A stretch of 64,000 bases of DNA. It comes from Pomphorhynchus laevis. Its lineage: Eukaryota > Acanthocephala > Palaeacanthocephala > Echinorhynchida > Pomphorhynchidae. Below, in pieces: positions 43,436 to 53,620 of the stretch; position 1 is the stretch's first letter, and each line of letters opens with the position of its first letter. Below the pieces are notes generated by a model, which saw nothing but the letters and a program-made list of their open reading frames with translations, did no database searches and was not told where the DNA came from. Both the position numbers and the translations under genes were made by a program. The DNA is taken from NCBI GenBank assembly GCA_012934845.2, contig WNNJ02003577.1:124001-188000 (forward strand), given 5' to 3'.

Positions 43436-45400
43436 TAATAATACAATAATTTATTAAAAGTGGCAAATGCGTGCAAAATGCACGCTTACATGACCACTAA
43501 CAAACAAAAAAAGAACATCAAAAGTCACAGATAATTAGTTAATTGTTGAAATGGAATTGGATTTGGCGTTTGAAGTACGGCATAGATGTTGATTGGCGGA
43601 TATGAATAGGCAGTTGATTCCACAAGAGAGGAGCAGCCACAACGAAGGAGCGGAAGCCAAAAGAGGTAGAGTAGATTGGGACATGTAAAAGAAGGGAATT
43701 ACGGGAACGCAGAGCACAATACACAGTACGAGAATTGTCGAGAAAAGGAAGGTTGAGAAATGAAGGGGTATGAGAAGTTATAAGGCGAAAAGCAATGATA
43801 AGAAGACGAATTTGAACACGACAATAAATGGTAGGCCAATCAAGAGAAACAAGATAGTGGAATGTATGATCAAAACGACGAAGACGGAGGATAACTCGGA
43901 CGGCAGCGTTGATGATGCGTTGTAAAGGAAGAAGAGTGGATTTAGGTGAGTTGGAAAATAGACTAAGACAGTAATCAAGTCTTGAGAAAAGAAGAGAAGA
44001 TATGAGAGTCATACAAGAAGGGAAATCGATCAATCTACGAACTTGTCGGAGATTGCGGAGTATCAAGGTAGATGAGCGTACTTTATCTCTAACGTAAGGT
44101 TTAAGTTAAAGTCGGTTGTCGAGATGAAAGCCTAGGAAAACGAGATTATCAACGATAGGAAGAATTGTAGAATTTAATGATACGGAAGAAGGTTCTACGC
44201 CGAAGCTTCGAGGTAGGATCCACATAATTTTAGATTTATCAGGATTCAGAGAAAGGCGAAGGGAAGAAAGATGATTGGAAATTGAGACAAGACAGCTGGA
44301 AACAGAAACACTAAGATCATGAATACGATAAGCAGGTGCGTGAGCATAGATGAGAATGTCATCAGCATATTGCATAACATGGAAGTTAAATTTATGAGAA
44401 ATCGAAGACAAGTCACCGAGAAGAAGAGAGAAAAGCATAGGGCCTAATACGGAGCCTTGTGGAACACCGGTCGGGATGGATGAAGGATGGGAGAGAGAAG
44501 AGTTAGAATAGACGCGAAATGTACGGTTTGATAGATATTAAGAAAACCATGATACAGTGGGTAAAGAGAAGCCATAATCATGACAAAGGCGATGTAGAAG
44601 AATCGAGTGATCGACGATGTCAAAAGCAGACGATAGATCAAGAGAAACTATGACACTACATAATTTATGATCGCGCGAGATGAGTAAGTCATTATAAACT
44701 TTAAGACAGGCAATTTCAGTAGAGTGATTAGAGCGAAAAGCGGCTTGGAAGGGAGGAAACAAGTTAGAGGAAAAGAGATATGTATTAACTTGCTTGAGAA
44801 CGAGACGCTCAAGGAGTTTAGAGAGGGTTGGGAGAAGTGAGATTGGACGGTACGAAGATGGTAGTGAGGAGTCGAGAGATTGCTTTTTGATGAGAGGACG
44901 AACAGTGGCGCATTTTCAGATGGAAGGAAATGTACGGCTACGGATGGACGAGTTGAACAATATGGTTAGGAAGGGTGCGATAGAGGAGCATATGTTTTTA
45001 AGCAAGTGAGTGGGAATTGGGTCAGAAGGAGAGGTTTTATTAGGTAATGACAGCAGAACCGAAGAAACTTCATCAGACTAAACGGGAAGAAGGTGGAATA
45101 GTTCTGGGAGGGAAGTATTTAAAGAGAAGAGTGGGTACAAGGGGGCTACGGGTAGTAGGGAAAGTAAATTATTATTATTATTATTATTCCAATACATACC
45201 AAAGCCAAAAGGCTATTCAGGCAGAGTCCAAAAAAAATAAAACAAAAGCAAATGGTCAGTCAACGTAGCTAATTAGGGTATTCCAGTGGTAGTGTTGAAT
45301 GTCGGCATTGTTCATGTATCCATTTGTAGCATCGTGATTTAAACGTTCTCAAACTGGGGGCTGCGACGACTTCCTCAGGCAACGAATTCCACATGTTAAT

Positions 45401-48244
45401 TCATCTTCTTGAGAGTCTATACACTTTTGGTAATCTGCCAAATCTAAATTTATACAAGACTCTGCTATGTCCCTGCAACTGATCTACCCGCCTAGTGATT
45501 ACATCGGTGGGATAACCTACCACATCATTCGACATATGCCATATACATAGCATTTCCAAGGATATGAACCTCTCACGTACCGACAACATCCCAATACGAC
45601 TTAGACGTACATAATAGTCAATACCACTTAAGCCAATACAGAGCCTCGATCCGCGCCTAAGAATAGACTCCAGGTCTAATAGTTCTTGCTTAGTGACAGG
45701 GAAACAAGCCTGAATGCAGTACTCCAAGTGTGGCCTGACGATGGAGATGAATAACCTCTTGAACATGTGACAGCTTAACCTGAGGAATGCATTTTTAATA
45801 CAATATAACGCCCTAGTAGCTTTACCTAGAAAGAAGTCGGTGTTCAACTTTGTTTTCAAGGATCTATGGACAATAATCCCTAAATCCTTATGATGAGACA
45901 CTTCCTTTAAGACCATATATCCAATAAAGTACCTTAGAGTTTCAATAGGGCGACCTAGTTGCATGAGGACACATTTATCAACATTCAACCGTAGTCCGGT
46001 AGAATCGCACCACTTGATCAGGGAGTTTAGATCATTTTGTAACGATACTCGATCAGCAGGACTTCTAATGATCGACCAAATCTTTAGATCGTCTGCAAAC
46101 GCTAGATGAGAGCATGATAAGCGGAGTAGCAGATCATTAATGAATATTATAAAGAGCAGCGGGCCAAGGACTGATCCCTGCGGTACGCCAGAATTAATAT
46201 TTACCGAATAAGAAAACACGCCCCCAACACAAACTCGGAAAGACCTATTCGATAGAAATTCCCTGACCCACTCACAAATATATGAATGAAGTCCATAGTG
46301 ATACAGTAAAGACACTATGCCGTCGTGTGGTACCCTATCAAAAGCTTTCGAAAAATCAAGGAATACTGTATGAACCTGAAACCCAGTCCCCAGAGCATCA
46401 GCCCATTTTTCACGCGCAGTTAGTAGGTTAGTAAGGCATGAACGTCCGATCCTGAAACCATGTTGAGATTCAACCAATATGTGATTACGATCCAAATGAT
46501 CCCTGATTCTACTAGCAATGATTCTTTCTAAAAGTTTGCAGAATACGCTAGTTAAGCTAATGGGCCGAAAGTCCGCGCAAAAGCTAGCAGGATGCTTTTT
46601 GGGAATAGGCACCACAATTGCACACTTCCAACTGTCAGGAATCCAAGATGTGTCTAAGCTGTATCTGAAAAACATAGTTAAATCATTGCTCAGTTCGTTC
46701 GCTAGGGATTTGACGAGGAAGGGGGCGATATTGTCTGGTTCCGGAGATGTAAACGAATCGAGCTTCATAACCTCGTTCAACACCTCATCCACTCTGAGTG
46801 GACGAACACAACACCGATGAGCAACCGGAACATACTTCCAACTAAAGTCATGCAGTTTGTTAGAGGTCAAAGCCTGTACCAAGAAGCCATCAGCTAAATG
46901 TTGGGCGATTAGAGACGGATCGGTCAAAGTTTCAGTTGGCGTTTGGATTGAGCTAATTGTGGCGACAAGTGTTCTGTTGTTTCTTACATAAGACCAAAAC
47001 CTCCTAGGATTCAAAGATGCATCCCTGGCGATACTATCTTCGTACGAATAGCGTTTCTGAAATTTTAGCCGATTGCATAAGTTCCGAGAGTCGATGTAGG
47101 CACGTTTTGAAGCAGAAGAACGCCTAAATTCGCGCCACAATTTGTTGCGGGATCTTATAGCATCAAGAAGCTCTCTGTCGAACCAAGGAGGATGTGCATG
47201 CTTGAACTTGCAGGCACGTAGCGGAGCAAAGATATCAGAAATTCGCATCAATTCATCATGGAGCAGATCAAAGACTACAGGAACCTCCAAACCGAAGTGG
47301 ATACGAAGACTATCACAGATATTTTTTGGGAAGCTTGCAGCTAGTTGATTAGCATCAACACCTACCCAACAACGTTTTTTAAAATTAGAGTTTTGTGAGG
47401 CTCTGTTGAACAGCGACAGCCGCATAGAGAGTACACAGTGATCGCTATTGCCAATTGGTGCGTCATAACGAACACCTGAAACGTCACCCAAACACTTAGT
47501 AAAGACCAAATCGAGTATAGAAGGCGTCCCTGTCACACAAGTAGGTTCTTTAATATGTTGAACTAGTAGCATCTCGAGTAACAGAAAGTCACTCAGTACT
47601 TTCCCAATTCCGTGAATTGGTCGTGAATGACTATTTTTCCAGTCTATTTGGGGGATATTGAAGTCTCCCAGGAGCAAAATCAGAGGATACGAAGATAAAC
47701 TCAGCAAATGTGATTTAAGAGAGTCTAATCTTAATTCATAGGACGGAGAACGGTAAAGGACGCAGAATCGGGATCGTTGACCATTTCCCAGTGTAAAAGC
47801 AAAACCTTCAAAGGAATAACCAATATCGTCGCGAAAAGCCGAGATATTCGATACCAGGAGACTATTTCGCACATAGGCGGCTACCCCACCTCCACGTTTA
47901 CCACATGAGCGATCCGAACGTATTACAAAATAGTTAGGGATGGCAACACAGTCATCCGAAATGTCAGAATGTAGCCATGTTTCGGTTATACAAAATACAT
48001 CAAAACGTTTCGAAGCAACTATGAATTTAATTTCCGAGAACTGAGCCGGGAGACTACGAACATTTGAATAACCGACAAAAATGTTCGTATAATGGGAAAA
48101 TTTGACACGCTCGGTGACACTATCGAAGTCTACTAGTTTTCCTACACACGAACCATCACTACTAAAGAGGTCTGACTCTACAGGAGTAAGGGATGCCACC
48201 GGACAGTCGGACGCCACTTGACCACCCGAAAATTCCGTACACAT
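45401..48244 (-). CDS. Family-A LINE ORF2: endonuclease and reverse transcriptase
   Basis: 947 codons from an ATG. The APE-type endonuclease is at about residues 50-280: VGYSNVRSLPAQFSEIKF, FCITETWLHSDI (catalytic E), GGGVAAYVRN, VLYRSPSYE, LLGDFNIPQIDW, SILDLVFTKCLG and IGNSDHCVLSMRL (SDH). The linker includes FWSYVRNN. The RT, about residues 500-760, has WKCAIVVPIPKKHPA, DFRPISLTSVFCKLLERII, HGFRIGRSCLTNLLTAREKW, VFLDFSKAFDRVPH, SGVPQGSVLGPLLFIIFIND and LAFADDLKIW. The thumb and C-terminus follow (VRPHLEYCIQACFP, LRRGSRLCIG). The frame ends with TGA at 45401-45403, but about 43 further codons (INMWNSLPEEVVAAPSLRTF...) continue in frame and match the C-terminus of the A1 copy, so this TGA is probably a single premature stop. 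All catalytic residues are present. Confidence 0.9.
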   Translation of the reverse strand: MCTEFSGGQVASDCPVASLTPVESDLFSSDGSCVGKLVDFDSVTERVKFSHYTNIFVGYSNVRSLPAQFSEIKFIVASKRFDVFCITETWLHSDISDDCVAIPNYFVIRSDRSCGKRGGGVAAYVRNSLLVSNISAFRDDIGYSFEGFAFTLGNGQRSRFCVLYRSPSYELRLDSLKSHLLSLSSYPLILLLGDFNIPQIDWKNSHSRPIHGIGKVLSDFLLLEMLLVQHIKEPTCVTGTPSILDLVFTKCLGDVSGVRYDAPIGNSDHCVLSMRLSLFNRASQNSNFKKRCWVGVDANQLAASFPKNICDSLRIHFGLEVPVVFDLLHDELMRISDIFAPLRACKFKHAHPPWFDRELLDAIRSRNKLWREFRRSSASKRAYIDSRNLCNRLKFQKRYSYEDSIARDASLNPRRFWSYVRNNRTLVATISSIQTPTETLTDPSLIAQHLADGFLVQALTSNKLHDFSWKYVPVAHRCCVRPLRVDEVLNEVMKLDSFTSPEPDNIAPFLVKSLANELSNDLTMFFRYSLDTSWIPDSWKCAIVVPIPKKHPASFCADFRPISLTSVFCKLLERIIASRIRDHLDRNHILVESQHGFRIGRSCLTNLLTAREKWADALGTGFQVHTVFLDFSKAFDRVPHDGIVSLLYHYGLHSYICEWVREFLSNRSFRVCVGGVFSYSVNINSGVPQGSVLGPLLFIIFINDLLLRLSCSHLAFADDLKIWSIIRSPADRVSLQNDLNSLIKWCDSTGLRLNVDKCVLMQLGRPIETLRYFIGYMVLKEVSHHKDLGIIVHRSLKTKLNTDFFLGKATRALYCIKNAFLRLSCHMFKRLFISIVRPHLEYCIQACFPVTKQELLDLESILRRGSRLCIGLSGIDYYVRLSRIGMLSVRERFISLEMLCIWHMSNDVVGYPTDVITRRVDQLQGHSRVLYKFRFGRLPKVYRLSRR

Positions 48245-49674
48245 AAGTTACCCTCACCACTTTCCAGCCGTCGATGCAGCTCGTTGAAAGCCTCGTGTCT
48301 TCTCAAACGATCTGCAGGAGATAAATCACGGAGTATATGAAAATCAGAGCGCGATAATCTAAATGCATGCTTGAGTAGGAAGTCAACATGATCTTTTGAG
48401 TCTAGAACAACTTTTAGAAGTCTAGGTCTATCTGAAAGTTTCTTGCCTAGACGAAAAACTCTTCGAACTTTAAGACACTTCGCAACATCCACATCGCACT
48501 GGAGAAAAATCTTAGAAAACACTGCGCGAAGATGCATAATATCGTCATCCAGTCTACTTTGGGGATTGTTACTGAGAGATTCTTCAACACCGCTCACGAT
48601 AACGTTTAACTCTCTTCTGGAGTTAAATTGTCTAGAGCTAAATTGTTTAGGGCTAGCAGACGGAACTAATGAAGAATTAGTCTCAGGGGTAATCGATGGC
48701 CGACGATGATTTGGAGGAATCACTGCATGTTGTTTATTATTTGGAAGGCTAACTATTTGTCGTAGATTATCTATAGGCCTATCTATAATCTGACTAGCCT
48801 TTGCAAGACCCTTAACGCTCTCAATAAACGGGGCTACTAGAGGAGCAACACATAAACTGCAGCGGTGATGCAGTTGCTGCGGGTAAGCACAAGGACGCTC
48901 AGTACAATCGCTACCTAGAGGACAGTTTTGAGAACAATCACTGCCCGAGGAAGTGTTAACAGGAGTTGACAAATCAACATTTGCATGCTTGAGGGCGGAA
49001 CATTTGTTATCTACATCAAGACCGACGCTGCTCGAGTCCAATATATGGGGATGAACAATAGAATCCAAAACAGGAAGTTGTTTGAAGGAGTAATCCATCA
49101 CATTAGTCTCATGCAATGCATCCCTAACGAAGCATTGAGTTGAATTGTTATTGAAGGGTATGATTGATCGATCGCTCAGTTCTAACTTCGACTGCTGCGT
49201 GAGAGAATGATTGAGTACATGAATAGCATTATTGGTTCCTATCTCAGATAATTTTGGAGTGGCCGAAACATCATCAATCCCTGACGACAAGCTGCTTGAC
49301 TTTCTGAACGCTTCTGAACTCCGTTCTGGTTCGTTAATACTAAGATCTTCCCCATCGTTGTGACTGTTTGAATCTGCGTTCCTCTTTAAAGCATTTATTG
49401 ATACTTGCTCGTCACAATGGCCCTTGAACAACAAGGAGAGCAATTCGGAGGCACAGAACCCACAAACAAAATCCCTAGAGAGTAGCGATTTCGTCAGACA
49501 GGATGGAACGTTGACAGCTGTCCATATGTCGCATCCAGATCTGCTGCAAGAGACCTCGTGTTGCTGATACCCAGAGGAGGGGCTTGCTAATTTTGGTACA
49601 GTCTGATTGCGAGTACCGTTAATCTGCTGACTTGCTAAGCATTTTTTCGTTTCTGTCTTCTTTGTTCTTGCCAT
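48178..49674 (-). CDS. Family-A LINE ORF1: zinc finger and RRM-like protein
   Basis: About 498 codons from MARTKKTETKKC. The ATG at 49674 is preferred; the frame is open a few codons further only to a TTG. Residues about 40-85 form a PHD-like finger (CSRSGCDIWTAVNVPSC, then FVCGFCASELL). A long Ser/Asn-rich, presumably disordered middle carries a second Cys cluster (CSQNCPLGSDCTERPCAYPQ). Residues about 355-495 are the conserved RNA-binding region (LNVIVSGVEESLSNNPQ, VRRVFRLGKKLSDRPRLLKV, FHILRDLSPADRLRRHEAFN, LCVRNFRVVKWRP), like ORF1 proteins of CR1-type and related LINEs. It ends inside the start of ORF2, so ORF2 would be translated by reinitiation or a similar mechanism. Confidence 0.85.
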   Translation of the reverse strand: MARTKKTETKKCLASQQINGTRNQTVPKLASPSSGYQQHEVSCSRSGCDIWTAVNVPSCLTKSLLSRDFVCGFCASELLSLLFKGHCDEQVSINALKRNADSNSHNDGEDLSINEPERSSEAFRKSSSLSSGIDDVSATPKLSEIGTNNAIHVLNHSLTQQSKLELSDRSIIPFNNNSTQCFVRDALHETNVMDYSFKQLPVLDSIVHPHILDSSSVGLDVDNKCSALKHANVDLSTPVNTSSGSDCSQNCPLGSDCTERPCAYPQQLHHRCSLCVAPLVAPFIESVKGLAKASQIIDRPIDNLRQIVSLPNNKQHAVIPPNHRRPSITPETNSSLVPSASPKQFSSRQFNSRRELNVIVSGVEESLSNNPQSRLDDDIMHLRAVFSKIFLQCDVDVAKCLKVRRVFRLGKKLSDRPRLLKVVLDSKDHVDFLLKHAFRLSRSDFHILRDLSPADRLRRHEAFNELHRRLESGEGNLCVRNFRVVKWRPTVRWHPLLL

Positions 49675-52600
49675 CGATTGTTGTGTCAACTCGTTTCGCT
49701 CGTTGTAATCGAATAATTATGTGTTTAAGCTTGTGTGTTCGTTGGGCTTGCTTGTAAGTAGTTGTGTATTGTAAGTAGTAGCTTGTAAGTAGTAGTTGTA
49801 TAGTCGATGTGTATAGTCGATTTGAATTTATTGATTCAAATTACTGATTTTATTTAGTATTATCACTCCACTTCCAGCCTTTGGATTTTCAAGATCGATA
49901 GCTTAGTTTGCCGATAAGAAGAAAATTCATCAGGATTTGTATTACAAGAAGTAGATGATCGTGAAAGAATTGAGTTTAAGATTTTCCAATAAGATTTAGA
50001 GTTGGAAGATGACTCGAGTTGATTTCGCCAAAAGATAGTACGTTTAGTACGTTTAGTACGTATAAGAATAAGATGTGAACGGCGTAGAGAAAAGTAGGAA
50101 TCACGGAGATTTGGAGGGAGTGAGTTGGGAGAACGTTTAAGAAAGCGATTATACACACGAAAAGAGTGACGGAGTCGACGCTTAGAAAGACTACAGTCAG
50201 AATCGAACCAGGGAGCATGACGCAAGCGCTGAGAGCGTCGGAGTCGACTAGGCAGTAGTTTATTGATGATAGACATAAGTTCGGAATCAAACAGAATGCA
50301 GAGATAATCGGGAGAGAGATAGTTAAGAGGAAATGAAAAGAGTGAAGAATTGAGTAAGGCTGTGCAGAGAATAGGGATATCGAGAAGTTTCAAGGGTCGA
50401 CTTGGTGTGGATATTGGTGGAGGCGGAGAAGGAGGACGGGGACGAGTAAGAGTAAGAGTGACAAGGAAATGATCGGACAAACTGGTTTAGTAATTGACAA
50501 GGAAGTATAGTCATTGAAGCAAATAGGGACAGCAATGATGTCGAGAGCACCGCCGAGAATATGAGTTGGGCTTGTTGAAAGTAATTTATAGTTAAAATCA
50601 GAAAAAAGATTAGTTAAAGTGATAGAGTCAGAGTCAGCCGGGCGATCAAGACGAATGTTAAAGTCACCGAGAACAAAAGAAGGAGTATAAGACAATGAAC
50701 AGTGAGACATAAGATCTGCAAGGTCGTTAAAGAAGATACGTGAGGGGGCAACTGAACCTGGACGGTATACAATCACAAGTTCCAGAGGGAAAGGAGTTGA
50801 TAATCTGCATATGAGTAATTCGAACGAGGTGTAACGGATGTTAACGTTAATTTTACGTAAAGACATTGGGTGACCAGCAATGGCAACAATACTGCCATGG
50901 TTAGAAGCAGTAGATGTGGAAGAGACAATTGGACGAGCTGATTCAATTAGAGAACAACCAGAGCGACATAGACGACGAATAGCAAGATTATCGGAGTCAG
51001 ATTGCCAGGATTCGGTAATGCAGAGAATATCGATAGATAATTGATCGAATATATCGAGAAGCATATCAGCTTTATGAAGAATGGATCGAGTATTGAATAG
51101 ACTAAGACGAAAAGTATGCTTAGGAGCGAGATCGACTAGCGAAGAAGACAAGGGGGAGAGATGGGACGCCATCGAATTTTTGGCCTTGTGTGTACAACGT
51201 GAAAATTTCCATTGATTTGACGTATAGATAAGGATGACTCGCCGTTTGTTTCACGTCGATGTTTCTCAATGCGAGCTAAATTGAGCTGGGCAATATCAGA
51301 AGGGGAGCGGTCAGGAAAGATAGGACAAGTAGACGAAGTGGTAAGAAGTTTAAAACGTTGGGAAAGTACCAAGGGTGCATGTGAACTATGTCAGAAAACG
51401 ATTTTTAGAGTGGAGGACTGAGATGATTTGATTTAGTGGATTTGTTTAAACGGATCAAATATACAGGAGCGATATTATTGAAGAGGGATGGATTATTATC
51501 AGGAAGAATGGTTTCTAGGATAGACCTGAAAGCAGATACATCATCATCGAGGCAACATTGAGGAGAAGCAGATTCGGAAACTTTCAAATTAGATATGATA
51601 ATGCATCAATCGCGCGATGGAAAACGATTACGTGGTGGTGGACGTAAAGACCTGGTAGTAGTAGGCAGAAGAGCAGATAAACGTGGGAATGACAGGGGTG
51701 CTAAGTGAAAATTTAAGATAGTTTGGAGCATGTGTGACAGGAGTGAAGTGTTGAATCGGTTGATCGGAGATGTTACTTGAGATGATTTTGACGGAAGGAT
51801 GTAAATTATTGATAGGTGATACGGTTGAAGCATGTGTGACAGAAGTGGATTGTTGAATAGGTTGAACGGAAATGTTACTGGAGATAATTTTGACAGAAGG
51901 GTGTAAATTATTGAGAAGTGATACGGTAGAGGTAGAGTAAGGAGTACGTGAAGAGAAGAAGGAAGTATGAGATGTATATAGATGTGGGGATGAATAGAAA
52001 AAATGAGGTACGAGATGAAGGCCTTTACTGTTTGCATTGTTAGGAAGATGAAGATTAAGGGAAGTTTTATCCGTAGTTAAAGGAGGAGTGTGTGGGAGAG
52101 AAGTTTCAAGAACGGGTTTCATAGATGACGAAGGAGTTAGTAAGCAAACGGATGACGACGATAGATTGGAAGATATGTTGTCGTTTGTTGATGTTCCATG
52201 TATAACAGCGGTCTGAGTCGACTGAGAGATATCATCAAGTTTATTTATTGAGCACAAATCTGTTTTGTTAGCGTTCAGAACGTCTCCACCGTTTGAGTGG
52301 TCATTCTTCATTAGCTTACCTACGAGGGCAGCACAACAGAAGCCGCAGAGGAAATTCCGATTTGAAACGTTGTCCTCGTCAGTGAAAGGAATGGCAACGT
52401 GAGTCCAAACATTGCAGTTATTGTTGTCTCATCCAATTTGCTTTTCGATGTAAGCTTCCTTGACGGACTTGAGTTGCTGGCCGACATTTTTAGTTAGCTT
52501 TCGCTTTGCCATAATAAAATGTTAATTAGTTAGTTATAATCAAGAATGTTTAAACTCCGTTAGTCTGCAAGTCGTTAATTGTAAGTAGTTCGCGTTAGTT

Positions 52601-52835
52601 GTAAGTAGCGAGCGGATGTCGTCGATGGTTGTCGATGGTTGTCGATAATTGTCAAGCGGATGGTTGTCGATGGTTGTCGTTAGTTGTCGTCGAAGGTTGT
52701 CGTTGCAGATTGTAGTTTGATTGTTTTACAATCTTGGTAGACAAGATTTTCCGCGGGCAAAGCGAGCCGAACTGAAATCTGGAACTGAAATCTGGAACTG
52801 AAATCTGGAACTGAAATCTGGAACTGAAATTGTAT

Positions 52836-53620
52836 GTTTATTAGAAACCAAAATTATTTTTTATTAAGAATATTTTGTAAGATATATAATGACATTGAGT
52901 ACCCAATATAATATATAGTAATACTATATATAATACTATATATAGTACCCATATATAATAATATTCACGCTGTTCTGCGCTTGTAATTATTTAATAATTT
53001 GGTGTACTACTCAAAAGTTTAATTTCCATTTAATCTCAATTGAGACTTAATATTGATTTGTCTTAATTAAAAAGAACTAAATTTGTTAATATGTTGGATG
53101 CCTAATAAATACCAGTTATATCTTTAATTCGTAGATACAATTATTCTTGCAAAATGGTGTGGTATTCTCCTTGTCAACGTACTTTATAACTTATTTTTTA
53201 TATCTTAATCATGAATAAAGATTTTTTTTAAAACCAACGTAACTTATCAAAGTATTGACTAGATTTTCAAAAGCTTTAGGACACGATTCAAATGCCAGTC
53301 TTATTTCCAATTGCAAGTAGTTCACTCACGATTACCTCAGTTCCAATATTTTTGTTCAGGTAAATCAAATATTCCTTAATAAGGCTGTGAAAAAATCATC
53401 TCCTAGTTCATGCAATGTTCAAGAAAATCGGAGTAAATTAAAAACAACATTAACATCAATCACGATCAGAAACACATATTTAGTTAAGGAGATCGGTTCT
53501 AAAAAGCTAATAAACAGGAATTTGAAATATCATAATACCAATTTTAAGCGTTCGCTGGATATATTATCATTTAACAATTTAAAGTTTTAATATTCCAACT
53601 ATTTCTCACATGTTCGTTAG
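52836..53620. other. AT-rich spacer upstream of the AIMP2-like gene
   Basis: It contains the presumed promoter and 5' UTR of the gene starting at 53621. A lysine/serine-rich open frame at 53387-53590 has no ATG start and no family resemblance. AGG|TAAATC at 53358-53367 could be a 5'-UTR splice donor. No TATA or initiator element can be singled out in such AT-rich sequence. Confidence 0.4.

Larger units (their letters stand above)
45176..49891 (-). mobile_element. Family-A LINE, full length and nearly intact, inserted in B2
   Basis: About 4.7 kb. The 5' UTR is about 217 bp, then come ORF1 (49674-48178), ORF2 (48244-45401, overlapping ORF1 by 67 bp) and a 3' tail of seven ATT/TAA units (45168-45188). 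The B2 sequence reads ...AAAGTAAATTA at the low side and GATAGCTTAG at the high side, which are adjacent in the uninterrupted B2 copy at 19220-19250 (inverse). The insertion is therefore clean, with no visible target duplication. It is the youngest element in the window by its open frames. Confidence 0.9.
43440..52835 (-). mobile_element. LINE B2, copy 3: full length, split by a family-A LINE
   Basis: The 3' half is 43440-45175 and the 5' half is about 49892-52835. The 5' end has tandem 13-bp units CTGAAATCTGGAA (52773-52835), a GTTGTCGATGGTTGTCG-rich leader, then ORF1 from ATG 52512. ORF1 has a PHD-like finger (CNVWTHVAI, FLCGFCCAALVG) and a Ser/Thr-rich body at 51628-52311. The endonuclease is at 50390-51172 (FNTRSILHKADMLLDIFDQL, CITESW, LGDFNIRLDR), the linker at 49892-50480, RT at 44106-44762 (LDLSSAFDIVDHSILL, QYADDILIY) and the C-terminus at 43539-44066 (FLNLPFLDNSRTVYCALRSR). 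Several frame breaks. The interrupted target reads continuously across the inserted LINE. Confidence 0.88.

Noticed and set aside
45401-45403. TGA in family-A ORF2 read as selenocysteine or other recoding
   Set aside because: There is no recoding element or conserved Cys at this position in the related copy; a simple nonsense mutation explains it.
53387-53590. 67-codon frame upstream of AIMP2 as a separate gene
   Set aside because: No ATG start, low-complexity Lys/Asn/Ser content, and a position in the presumed 5' region of AIMP2.
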